Assembly: GCF_021725675.1 (NCBI RefSeq)
Contig: NZ_JAKJPO010000004.1
Span: 124,001 to 188,000, forward strand
Source: Marilutibacter chinensis
GTDB taxonomy: Bacteria; Pseudomonadota; Gammaproteobacteria; Xanthomonadales; Xanthomonadaceae
Direction: 5' to 3'
DNA length: 64,000 nt
Shown here: positions 9,034 to 16,540 of the stretch, piece after piece
Numbering within the stretch: the stretch's first letter is position 1
Layout: every line of letters begins with the position of its first letter
Program-made: the position numbers and the translations under genes
The notes under the pieces: model-generated
Database searches by the model: none
Told to the model about the DNA's origin: nothing
Seen by the model: only the letters and a program-made list of their open reading frames with translations

Positions 9034-10547
9034 TTCGAACCGCGCTCGCGGCCGGTGACGACGGTCTCGCCGTCGGCGATGTCGCCGGCGACTTCGGTCC
9101 AGCTGCCGTCGCTGGAACCGACGCGCACCATCGTCGCCGCCACCTCGCCGTCGCGCAGCAGATACAGCGACGCACGACGCGCGCCGATCAGCGTCGCCAC
9201 GTCGGAGTCCCACTGTGCCCGCTGCTTCGGATCGAGCGACTCGCGGAACGCCGCGAACTGCTCGTTGAACCGTTCCAGCGCGCGTTGCCGCTGCGCGCCG
9301 TCCATGCCCGGCATGCCGTTCGCACCGCCGCCGCCCGGTCCACGGCCGCCGCCCAGCAGCACGCTGCGGCCGCCACCGGCGCCGGTCGCCGCCCGGCGCG
9401 CGGCGGTCCGCTCGCGCAGTGCGGCGAGTCCGGCATCGAACGCGGCCTGCTGAGCGGCGTCGAGATCGAGTCCGGCGGCGATCCGCGGCAGTTCGTCCTG
9501 CAGGCCCGAGCGGCCGGAAGGCGCGGCCGGGCCGACCGCCACGTCTTCGTCCGGACGATAGCGCAGCGCCGCGTTCGGCACCCGCAGGACATCGTCGCGG
9601 TTTTCGACCTCGATCTCGGCATTGGCCGTCATCCCCGGCAACAGCAGCTGTTCGCGGTTGTCGACCGCGACCACGACCGGATAGGTGATGACATTGCTGG
9701 TGTTGGTCGCCGACAGCCGGACCTGCTGCACCTCACCACGGAAGCGGCGGTCGGGGAACGCGTCGACGGTGAAACCGACCGCCTGCCCGGGCTTGACCTG
9801 GCCGATGTCGGCCTCGTCGATCGCCAGTACGATCTCCATCTTCGACAGGTCCTCGGCGATCTGGAACAGCACCGGTGCCTGCAGGCTGGCGGCGACGGTC
9901 TGGCCGGGCTCGATCGAGCGGGTCAGCACCACGCCGTCGACCGGCGAACGGATCACGGTGCGCTCGAGATTCAGCCGCGATGTCCGGGTCGAGGCGATCT
10001 GCTGATCGATCTGCGCGCGGGCGGCGGCCACCTGGGCGCGGGCCTGGTCCCGTGCGGCCAGGGCGAGGTCGGCGTCGCTGCGCGCGACCAGCTGGCGGCC
10101 GACCAGCTCGCTTTTGCGCCGGTAGTCGGCCTCGGCGTTGGCCAGCGCGGCCTCCGCCGTCGCCAGACTGGCGCGTGCGCTGGCGACCGACGCATCGCCC
10201 TGCGCGATCTGCGCCTCGTAGGTGCTCGGGTCGATGCGGGCGATGACCTGCCCCTTGTCGACGCGGTCGTTGTAGTCGACCAGCACGTCGGTGACCTGAC
10301 CCGAGATCTGGCTGCCGACGTCGACCGTGGAGATCGCTGCCAGACTGCCGGTCGCCGAGATGCCGACGCGGATGCTGCCGCGCTCGATCTGAGCGGTCCG
10401 GTACGCCCCGGCCGACGCCTCGGCCCGCTGTTGTCGCAGGTAGTAACCGCCGGCCGTCAGCAACGCGATTACGGCGAGCCCGCCGACGACGAGATGCGTC
10501 CAGGAGCGGCGGCGGGGCGGAGCGGATGTACGGGGGCGGGCATTCAT
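9030..10547 (-). CDS. macA: MacA-like periplasmic adaptor (HlyD family) with a ~120-residue insertion
   Basis: 505 aa, longer than the ~370 aa of E. coli MacA. A membrane anchor lies at about 17-38. Then come the barrel-sandwich start (VDVGSQISGQVTDVLV), the alpha-helical hairpin (about 110-195), the second lipoyl half (TVIRSPVDGVVLTRSIEPGQTV) and the beta barrel to VPNAALRY (about 330). Residues ~333-455 are extra: two helices, each with an L-D-x-x-Q motif (362-366 and 438-442), flanking a Gly-rich linker, inserted before the membrane-proximal domain (LYLLRDGEVAATMVRVG). Start chosen at the ATG at 10547; a TTG further out is less likely. First gene of the exporter operon. Confidence 0.9.
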   Translation of the reverse strand: MNARPRTSAPPRRRSWTHLVVGGLAVIALLTAGGYYLRQQRAEASAGAYRTAQIERGSIRVGISATGSLAAISTVDVGSQISGQVTDVLVDYNDRVDKGQVIARIDPSTYEAQIAQGDASVASARASLATAEAALANAEADYRRKSELVGRQLVARSDADLALAARDQARAQVAAARAQIDQQIASTRTSRLNLERTVIRSPVDGVVLTRSIEPGQTVAASLQAPVLFQIAEDLSKMEIVLAIDEADIGQVKPGQAVGFTVDAFPDRRFRGEVQQVRLSATNTSNVITYPVVVAVDNREQLLLPGMTANAEIEVENRDDVLRVPNAALRYRPDEDVAVGPAAPSGRSGLQDELPRIAAGLDLDAAQQAAFDAGLAALRERTAARRAATGAGGGRSVLLGGGRGPGGGGANGMPGMDGAQRQRALERFNEQFAAFRESLDPKQRAQWDSDVATLIGARRASLYLLRDGEVAATMVRVGSSDGSWTEVAGDIADGETVVTGRERGSK

Positions 10548-11050
10548 CAGGCGACCAGGTTCGGTGGATACACGGTAAGGACGGAGGATCAACGTCCCCG
10601 CCGCGATGGCGTTGACACATCGCCGCGCGACCAGGGAATGAGTTCAGTCCGCAGACAGGCCCGGGAGCTGGAAAGTTCAGCCGGTGCCCGCGCGATCACG
10701 GCCGGACTGGAATGACCGGGCTGACGACAAGCCATTTTGCAGAGGACTGTTTCGAGGCGAGCCGTGTTAAAGCACGCATCGCGTCCGCTTTTCAACCGCC
10801 GGCACCGACTGCCGCCCCTCTTTCGACAGCGCCGGTGCAGACGGTCGTCGCGTCGACGGCTGCTGGCGGCAGGTCGCACCCACACGGACGGGATGCCACC
10901 GGCGACGGAACCGTCGCAGCCCTGGATCAACCGTGGCGAACCCCGCACCTGGAAACTCCGGCAGACCATCGATGGCACGCGACCGGCGAAACCGCGCATC
11001 GTCCGGAATTTCCGGCCTCCGGAACGGGCCGCGCCCGAGGTTCGAATGGA
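10548..11050. other. Intergenic stretch upstream of macA, no gene recognised
   Basis: 503 bases between the macA start and the stop of the sensor kinase. No open frame has recognisable similarity. It probably carries the macA promoter (candidate at 10766-10795) and a long leader. The kinase and response regulator upstream point the same way, so read-through into macA is conceivable. Confidence 0.5.
10766..10795 (-). promoter_or_regulatory. Candidate sigma-70 promoter for macA
   Basis: On the minus strand TTGAAA (10795-10790), an 18-base spacer and TTTAAC (10771-10766): five of six and four of six consensus bases. It would leave a leader of about 210 bases before macA. It stands out because the surrounding DNA is so GC-rich; no other evidence. 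Confidence 0.3.
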
Positions 11051-12331
11051 TCACGATTCGAAATGGATCGTCGCCACCGTGCCCTCTCCGGGCGCGCTGG
11101 CGAGTGCGACCGGCCAGCCGAAGCGATCGCCGAGCCGGCGCACGATCGACAACCCCATGCCGCGGCCGTCGTCGCGCTCGGGATCGACGCGGTAGAACGG
11201 GTCGAACACCCGCGCCAGCGCCTCGCGGCTCATGCCGATGCCGGTGTCGCGCACTTCGATCCGGTCGGGATGCACCCGCACGTCGATGTGCCCCCTCTCG
11301 GTGAAACGGACCGCATTGCTGAGCAGGTTTCCGAGCATCACGTTGAGGACATTGGGCGGCGCGTACAGGCGAGGCGCGCCGTGGTCGCTGATCGTCAGCT
11401 CGACCGAACGTCCATCGAGCAACGGGTGCACGCGCTCGACCTCATGGCGGACGACGTCGATCACCTCGAACTCCTCGCTCTGCGGGGCGATCTCCGCTTC
11501 GCGGGCCAGGATCAGGAAGGCTTCGATCACCGACTCCATGTCGCGGCCGGCGCGCTGGATCCGGCTCAGCGATCGCCGCGTCTGCGGGCTGGCGTCAGGA
11601 TCGGCGAGCATCAGGTCGGCGGCGACCCGAATCACCGTCAGCGGCGTACGCAGCTCGTGGCTGGCATCGCGGGTGAAGTCGCGCTCGCGGGTCACGAACT
11701 CCTCGACCCGGGCCGCCAGGCCGCGCAGCGCGTGGGCCAGCGAGCGCACCTCGCGCCCGGCATCCACCGGCAGCTCCGAACTGGCGATCGCGTCGATGTC
11801 CGGCGCGCGCGGGTCCCAGCGCGAGACGATGTTGGCCAGCCAGCTGACCGGCGATACCAGCCGTTTGGAGGTGCGATAGCTGAGCCAGGAGATCACCGCG
11901 ATGGTCAGCATCGCCAGCAGCAGGCTCGACAGGCCGGTCAGCAGGATCGCCAGTTCGATGTCGCCGGAGGCCAGCTGCAGGTAGAGCGTACCCTCGGGCC
12001 GATGATCGACATACACGCTCAGGCGCCTCGACGGCAGCCAGTGCAGCCCTTCCGACAGCTGGCGGTAGCTCTCCGGCACCGCCGCATCCGCTCCCGGCGG
12101 ATCGCCGAGGTCGAGGTAACTCTCCATGTTGGAGGTCTTCGGCAGCGGATGCGCGGGGTCGCGGGCGCGCTGCGACCAGTAGGCCTCGGCCTCCGCCTGC
12201 ATCCGCTGGTGCAGGATGCCGTGGCGAACCGCCATGCCCAGCAGCACGATGCCCATCGCGATCAGCATGGTGCTGATCAACGCCTGGAGAACGAACACCA
12301 GCTTGATCTGGCGCGGCAGGCCGTGCGACAT
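11051..12331 (-). CDS. Sensor histidine kinase (HisKA class, OmpR-partner type)
   Basis: 426 aa. Transmembrane helices at about 10-33 and 125-150 enclose a small periplasmic sensor region (~95 residues). A HAMP-like linker follows, then HisKA with the phosphorylated His225 in ASHELRTPL. The HATPase has NLLSNAVRFT (N box), DTGIGMS (G1), FDPFYRVD (F box) and GRGMGLSIVRRL (G2), so it looks fully active. Start taken at the ATG at 12331, 23 bases after the response-regulator stop. The ligand is unknown. The macAB-type exporter lies 500 bases downstream on the same strand, which makes a regulatory link plausible but unproven. Confidence 0.93.
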   Translation of the reverse strand: MSHGLPRQIKLVFVLQALISTMLIAMGIVLLGMAVRHGILHQRMQAEAEAYWSQRARDPAHPLPKTSNMESYLDLGDPPGADAAVPESYRQLSEGLHWLPSRRLSVYVDHRPEGTLYLQLASGDIELAILLTGLSSLLLAMLTIAVISWLSYRTSKRLVSPVSWLANIVSRWDPRAPDIDAIASSELPVDAGREVRSLAHALRGLAARVEEFVTRERDFTRDASHELRTPLTVIRVAADLMLADPDASPQTRRSLSRIQRAGRDMESVIEAFLILAREAEIAPQSEEFEVIDVVRHEVERVHPLLDGRSVELTISDHGAPRLYAPPNVLNVMLGNLLSNAVRFTERGHIDVRVHPDRIEVRDTGIGMSREALARVFDPFYRVDPERDDGRGMGLSIVRRLGDRFGWPVALASAPGEGTVATIHFES

Positions 12332-12354
12332 GGGGGCGGTTGACCGGCGTACCG

Positions 12355-13065
12355 TCAGTCGGGCGACTGCGAGATGTCCGCGATCCGATAGCCCGCGCTC
12401 TGCACGGTGTGCAGCAGTTGCTTGTCGAACGGCTTGTCGATGGTCTTGCGCAGATTGTAGAGATGGCTGCGCAGGGTGTCGGAATCCGGCAGCCCATTGC
12501 CCCATATCTCGCGCTCGATCTCCTGCCGGCTGACCACGCGCGGCGACTCGCGCATCAGGATGGTCAGCAGGCGCAGTCCGATCGGCGACAGCTGGAGCTC
12601 GTTGCCGCCGCGGGTCACCCGCAGGCTGGCCGGGTCGAGCACCAGGTCGGCGACCTTCAGCACCTCGCCACCGACCTGGCGGCGCTCGCGACGGATCAGC
12701 GCGCGCAGCCGCGCTTCCAGTTCCTGGATCGCGAACGGCTTGGTCAGGTAGTCGTCGGCGCCCACCGAAAGCCCGCTGAGCTTCTCGTCGAGGGTGTCGC
12801 GCGCGGTCAGCATCAGCACCGGGGTCGACTTGCGGGCCTCCTCGCGCAGCCGCTTGCAGACCTCGATGCCGTCCATCCGCGGCAGCATCAGGTCGAGCAC
12901 GATGACGTCGTAGTTGTTGTCGGTCGCCAGGCGGTAGGCATCCACGCCATCGGCCGCGTAATCCACCTCGAACCCCCGGCCCTCGAGGTACTCGCCGACC
13001 ATCTCGGAGATATTGCGATTGTCCTCGACGATGAGGACCAATCCGCCTTCGCGTGCACCTTGCAT
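12355..13065 (-). CDS. Response regulator, OmpR/PhoB family
   Basis: 236 aa. Receiver domain 1-125 with the acidic pair in IVEDN, phospho-acceptor Asp58 (IVLDLMLP), Thr in MLTARD and Lys109 in YLTKPF. C-terminal winged helix (about 140-230) with SRQEIEREIWG, SDTLRSHLYNLRKTID and HTVQSAGYRI, the DNA-binding and wing elements of OmpR-type regulators. The ATG at 13065 is the only start consistent with the domain. Co-transcribed with the downstream histidine kinase. Target genes are not evident from the sequence. Confidence 0.94.
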   Translation of the reverse strand: MQGAREGGLVLIVEDNRNISEMVGEYLEGRGFEVDYAADGVDAYRLATDNNYDVIVLDLMLPRMDGIEVCKRLREEARKSTPVLMLTARDTLDEKLSGLSVGADDYLTKPFAIQELEARLRALIRRERRQVGGEVLKVADLVLDPASLRVTRGGNELQLSPIGLRLLTILMRESPRVVSRQEIEREIWGNGLPDSDTLRSHLYNLRKTIDKPFDKQLLHTVQSAGYRIADISQSPD

Positions 13066-13224
13066 ACCAGCTCCTGCATCTTCAGTTTCGTGAAGACTGC
13101 CTTCCACCGGGTCGATGGCCCGTGAAAGCGGCCGCCAGAATCGGCCAGATCCCGGGGGCACACGCCACGCCGGCCCCGGAGTGGCCTTCGCGGCGCGCTC
13201 TCCGGCAAGGACGTGACGACAGTC

Positions 13225-13530
13225 TCAGAACGGGATCTTGCCGCTCAGAATGTCCTTGAACATTGCCCAGTCGCCGACGAACGAATACAGCGGATGGCGG
13301 AAGGTCGCCGGGCGGTTCTTCTCGAAGAAGAAATGCCCGACCCAGGCGAAACCGTAACCGCAGACCAGCGCCGCCAACAGCCACCAGGCGTTGGACTGCA
13401 GGATCGCGACCGCGACCAGCGCCAGCACCCCGCAGCTGCCGATGAAGTGCAGGCGGCGGCTGGTGCGGTTGCGGTGTTCGCTCAGATAGAACGGATAGAA
13501 CTCACGGAAGCTGTCGAATCGCGTCGTCAT
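13225..13530 (-). CDS. DUF962 (Mpo1-like) small membrane protein
   Basis: 101 aa. The DUF962/YGL010w pattern is visible: SFREFYPFYLSEHRNRTSRRLHFIG near the start, two hydrophobic segments (about 32-65), then GYGFAWVGHFFFEKNRPATF. The conserved histidines at HRN, RRLHF and GHFFFEKN match the family, whose yeast member Mpo1 is a dioxygenase in phytosphingosine alpha-oxidation; whether bacterial members share that is unknown. Its ATG overlaps by one base the stop of the upstream small protein, so the two are translationally coupled. Confidence 0.88.
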   Translation of the reverse strand: MTTRFDSFREFYPFYLSEHRNRTSRRLHFIGSCGVLALVAVAILQSNAWWLLAALVCGYGFAWVGHFFFEKNRPATFRHPLYSFVGDWAMFKDILSGKIPF

Positions 13531-13877
13531 CAGCCGATCCCGAGCACGGTTTCCGGGGCATTGCGGCCGGCCTCGCCGTAGCGCAGGCGCACGCTGGGCC
13601 GCCTGAGCAGGCCGCTGGCCAGCAGGGTCTGGCGGACGCTCTCGAACAACCGGTCGGCATCCGGGCCGTACAGGAAGAAGGCGCCATCGCTGCCGTCCTC
13701 GGCGATCTCGTGACCGTCGTACTCGCCGGTCCCGGCCTTCTCGACGACCTCGCGCAGGCGCTCGCCCAACGCCAGCAGCGGCTCCAGGTCGGTGGACCCG
13801 TATTCGAAGGACACGATCACCGCATGTTCGCCCACGGCCTGCCTGCGCCTGCCGAACAGTTTCGACCACCAGCTCAT
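13530..13877 (-). CDS. Small hypothetical protein
   Basis: 115 aa, not assigned to a named family. It begins MSWWSKLFG followed by a basic RRR patch. The body contains SFEYGSTDLEPLLALGERL, TGEYDGHEIAEDGSDGAFFLYGPDADRLFE and a C-terminal SVRLRYGEAG, giving a compact alpha/beta look with a strongly conserved-looking acidic centre. No signal peptide or membrane helix. Start at the ATG at 13877, 56 bases after the mazG stop. Operon context (mazG, this gene, DUF962) gives no clear functional clue. Confidence 0.75.
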   Translation of the reverse strand: MSWWSKLFGRRRQAVGEHAVIVSFEYGSTDLEPLLALGERLREVVEKAGTGEYDGHEIAEDGSDGAFFLYGPDADRLFESVRQTLLASGLLRRPSVRLRYGEAGRNAPETVLGIG

Positions 13878-13933
13878 AAGCCCCCCGGCATGATGTCCAG
13901 TGACTTGATTGTCCCGGCAGCGGGACGTCGGCG

Positions 13934-14752
13934 TCATTCGCCTGCCTTGGCCCGCTCCCAGTAGGCATCCTGCGCGTCCAGCGGCAGGTTCTCAAGGGGG
14001 GTGCCGTTGGCGACGGCCATCGCCTCCATCGCGCGGAACCGCCGCTCGAACTTGAGATTGGCGCGGCGCAACGCGTTGCCGACGTCGACGCCGGCGTGGC
14101 GGGCAACGTTCGCGGCGACGAACAACAGATCGCCGACCTCCTCCTCCAGCCGGTTCATTGCCGCGGAATCGACGGGCGCGCGCCCGTCCGCGTCGAATTC
14201 GGCGCGGACCTCGCCGATCTCCTCGGTCAGCTTGGCCAGCACCGGGTCGATGCCGGGCCAGTCGAAACCCACCCGTGCCGCCCGCTTCTGCAACTTCACC
14301 GCCCGCTGCCATTCCGGCAATCCGCGGGCGACACCGGCCAGCGCCGACGTGTCGGTCTCGCCACCCTGTTCGCGCTCGCGCCGCTTCTGAGCTTCCCAGG
14401 CCACGGTCTGCGCGCGGGCGTCCGCAACACTGGCATCCCCGAACACGTGCGGATGCCGCCGCACCATCTTGTCGCTGATCGCCGCGACCACGTCGGCGAA
14501 CGCGAACGCGCCCTGCTCCTCGGCCATGCGCGCATGGAACACGACCTGCAGCAACAGGTCGCCGAGCTCGTCCTTCAGGTCGGCCATGTCGCCGCGGTCG
14601 ATCGCATCGGCGACCTCGTAGGCCTCCTCGATCGTGTACGGCGCGATGCTGGCGAAGTCCTGCTCGACGTCCCACGGACAGCCACGCTGCGGGTCGCGCA
14701 GGCGCGCCATGATCTCGAGCAGGCGTTGAATGTCGTTCGTTCCCTCAGTCAT
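13934..14752 (-). CDS. mazG: Nucleoside triphosphate pyrophosphohydrolase MazG
   Basis: 272 aa, tandem MazG domains as in E. coli. It hydrolyses (d)NTPs to monophosphates plus pyrophosphate, a house-cleaning role, and in E. coli also lowers ppGpp. The N-terminal domain has MARLRDPQRGCPWD, TIEEAYEVADAI and DELGDLLLQVVFHA with the EExxE/ExxD metal ligands. The C-terminal domain repeats this as LTEEIGEVRAE and LEEEVGDLLFVAANVARH. KLQKRAARVGFDWP between them is characteristic. Followed by two small genes in the same direction. Confidence 0.96.
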   Translation of the reverse strand: MTEGTNDIQRLLEIMARLRDPQRGCPWDVEQDFASIAPYTIEEAYEVADAIDRGDMADLKDELGDLLLQVVFHARMAEEQGAFAFADVVAAISDKMVRRHPHVFGDASVADARAQTVAWEAQKRREREQGGETDTSALAGVARGLPEWQRAVKLQKRAARVGFDWPGIDPVLAKLTEEIGEVRAEFDADGRAPVDSAAMNRLEEEVGDLLFVAANVARHAGVDVGNALRRANLKFERRFRAMEAMAVANGTPLENLPLDAQDAYWERAKAGE

Positions 14753-14940
14753 CTCTCACTCCGGGAGTACGCCTGCCGTCAGTGGCGGCGCGTGCGGGAC
14801 CGACGGATACCGGCATGGCATCCATTGCCTCTCCGGGACTGCCGCTGCCCTCCATGGCGGAACCGCGCCGACACCGGAACGCCCGGCCGACCAGCCCTGG
14901 CCGGACGTGCGCGAGCGCAGCGGAGCCGACAGGGCATCTG

Positions 14941-15762
14941 CTAGACGCGCTCGCCTACCCAGTCCCTCCACGGCAACGCCGGGTCGCCGAGGGCGATGAA
15001 ATTGCCGTTGAGCAGGGTATCGCGCTGGTTGTAGCGGAACGGCCGGCCCTGCGGATCGAGCACCGCGCCGCCGGCACCCTCCAGCACGCACTGCCCGGCG
15101 GCGGTGTCCCATTCGCTGGTCGGCCCGAAGCGCGGGTAGACGTCCATGCCGCCCTCCGCAAGGCAGCAGAACTTCAGCGACGACCCCAGCCCGACCGGTT
15201 CGATCGCACCCGCGACGCTTTCCGCCATCCGTCCGATGAAGGCCTCGGTGCGCTCGTCGCGATGCGAGCGGCTGGCGGCCACCTTCAGCGGCGCCAGCGC
15301 GGGGCTGCGGACCCGCATTGCGGCATCGGCGCCGCCCTTCTCGCGGCGGAACGCACCCAGGCCGCGACCACCATGCCAGGCGCGTCCGGTCACCGGCGCC
15401 TGCACGACCCCGAACACCGGCTCGCCGTCCTCGACCAGGGCGATGTTGACGGTGAACTCGCCATTGCGCTTGATGAACTCGCGGGTGCCGTCGAGCGGAT
15501 CGACCACCCACAGCCGCGACCAGCTGCGCCGCTCGGCCAGCGGTACCTCGTCGGCGGACTCCTCCGACAACACCGGGATCTGCGGAGTGAGCGCGCCCAG
15601 GCCGTCGACGATGCAGCGGTGCGAGGCCAGGTCGGCCGCCGTCAGCGGCGAACGATCGTCCTTGTGCTGCACCGCGAACTCGCTGTCGTAGACCTCCAGG
15701 ATCGCGTCGGCGGCACGGTAGGCCAGTTGGATCACCTGCTCGCGCAGTTCATCGGCAATCAT
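14941..15762 (-). CDS. cysQ: 3'(2'),5'-bisphosphate nucleotidase CysQ
   Basis: 273 aa, inositol-monophosphatase superfamily. Removes the 3' phosphate from PAP/PAPS during sulfate assimilation. Metal-binding motifs are SEESADE, WVVDPLDGTREF (the DPLDGT motif) and WDTAAGQCVLEGAGG. The start at 15762 (MIADELREQVIQLA) matches the family; a far longer in-frame extension upstream runs across a repeat element and the nudE coding region and is not credible. The nudE-cysQ pairing is conserved in gammaproteobacteria. A REP-like inverted pair lies between the two. Confidence 0.95.
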   Translation of the reverse strand: MIADELREQVIQLAYRAADAILEVYDSEFAVQHKDDRSPLTAADLASHRCIVDGLGALTPQIPVLSEESADEVPLAERRSWSRLWVVDPLDGTREFIKRNGEFTVNIALVEDGEPVFGVVQAPVTGRAWHGGRGLGAFRREKGGADAAMRVRSPALAPLKVAASRSHRDERTEAFIGRMAESVAGAIEPVGLGSSLKFCCLAEGGMDVYPRFGPTSEWDTAAGQCVLEGAGGAVLDPQGRPFRYNQRDTLLNGNFIALGDPALPWRDWVGERV

Positions 15763-15799
15763 CGGGCTGTTGTCTCCTCTCGGACTTCTGGTTTGTTCG

Positions 15800-15869
15800 C
15801 GCAGGAGCGGCGCAAGCCGCGATGCGCCTTTCATCGGAAGGCCCGATCGCGGCTCACGCCGCTCCTGCG
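15800..15869. repeat. REP-like inverted pair between nudE and cysQ
   Basis: CAGGAGCGGCGCAAGCCGCG begins at 15802, and its near-complement CGCGGCTCACGCCGCTCCTG ends at 15868. The two arms are about 22-24 bases and separated by ~20 bases. The motif GGAGCGGCG..GCCGCGAT recurs at 35709-35732 and 35858-35884, so this is a dispersed family like REP/BIME sequences. It could end or attenuate nudE-cysQ transcription. Confidence 0.85.
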
Positions 15870-15911
15870 GGGTTGCGGCAGGCCGCGTGCGTCGCGCTGC
15901 CACGCGCGGCC

Positions 15912-16463
15912 TCATCGCGCCTGCATCCGCAGCCACTCGCGGGCGATGAACAGCGCGGCGATCGAGCGCCCCTCGGAAAAATCCTCGCGCAGGATCAGTT
16001 CGTGCAGCGCATCGAGCTTCCATGGCACCACCTCCAGCTCCTCCGGCTCGTCGCCGGGCAGGCGTTCGGGATACAGGTCGCGGGCGACCACCAGGTGCGC
16101 CTCGTGGCTCATGTAGGTCGGCGCCAGGGTCAGCGCACGCAGCACGGTGATCGAGCGGGCGCCGTAGCCCGCCTCTTCCTTGAGCTCGCGATCGGCCGCC
16201 TGCAGCGGCGTCTCGCCGGCGTCGATGCGGCCCTTGACCAGGCCCAGCTCGTAGCGATGCACTCCGGCCGCATACTCGCGCACCAGCAGCACGGTGTCGT
16301 CGTCGATCAGCGGCACCACCACCACCGCGCCATGGCCGCGGCCGTGCAGGCGCTCGTAGCGGCGACGCTCGCCGTTGCCGAACTCCAGGTCCAGCCGTTC
16401 GAGGCGATAAGGACCGGCATCGTGCTCGGTGATGCCGTGGATGGTCGGCAGACGACGGCTCAT
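15912..16463 (-). CDS. nudE: ADP compounds hydrolase, Nudix family
   Basis: 183 aa, normal for NudE, which hydrolyses ADP-ribose, NADH and diadenosine polyphosphates to AMP products. The Nudix box is at about 85-107: G-R-I-D-A-G-E-T followed by ADRELKEEAGYGA (GX5EX7REUXEEXGU pattern). YELGLVKGRID precedes it and TLAPTYMSHEAHLVVARDLYPE follows, both typical of NudE. Start at the ATG at 16463; divergent from bioA with 77 bases between. Upstream of cysQ on the same strand. Confidence 0.94.
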   Translation of the reverse strand: MSRRLPTIHGITEHDAGPYRLERLDLEFGNGERRRYERLHGRGHGAVVVVPLIDDDTVLLVREYAAGVHRYELGLVKGRIDAGETPLQAADRELKEEAGYGARSITVLRALTLAPTYMSHEAHLVVARDLYPERLPGDEPEELEVVPWKLDALHELILREDFSEGRSIAALFIAREWLRMQAR

Positions 16464-16528
16464 GGCGGCCCGCCCGGCGCGCGACGGCACCGGCCGGCCC
16501 CGATTCGGGAAAACGGCGCGACAGACAC

Positions 16529-16534
16529 GATAAT
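16529..16534 (+). promoter_or_regulatory. Candidate -10 box (GATAAT) for bioA
   Basis: GATAAT matches five of six bases of the sigma-70 -10 consensus and sits 6 bases before the bioA ATG, so a transcript from it would start at or next to the start codon. No convincing -35 was seen at the correct spacing and no BirA operator (paired GTAAAC-type arms) was found nearby. Confidence 0.35.
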
Positions 16535-16540
16535 GGCGGC

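Noticed and set aside
16464..16540. BirA operator between nudE and bioA
   Set aside because: No paired arms with the biotin-operator pattern could be found in the 77-base gap.
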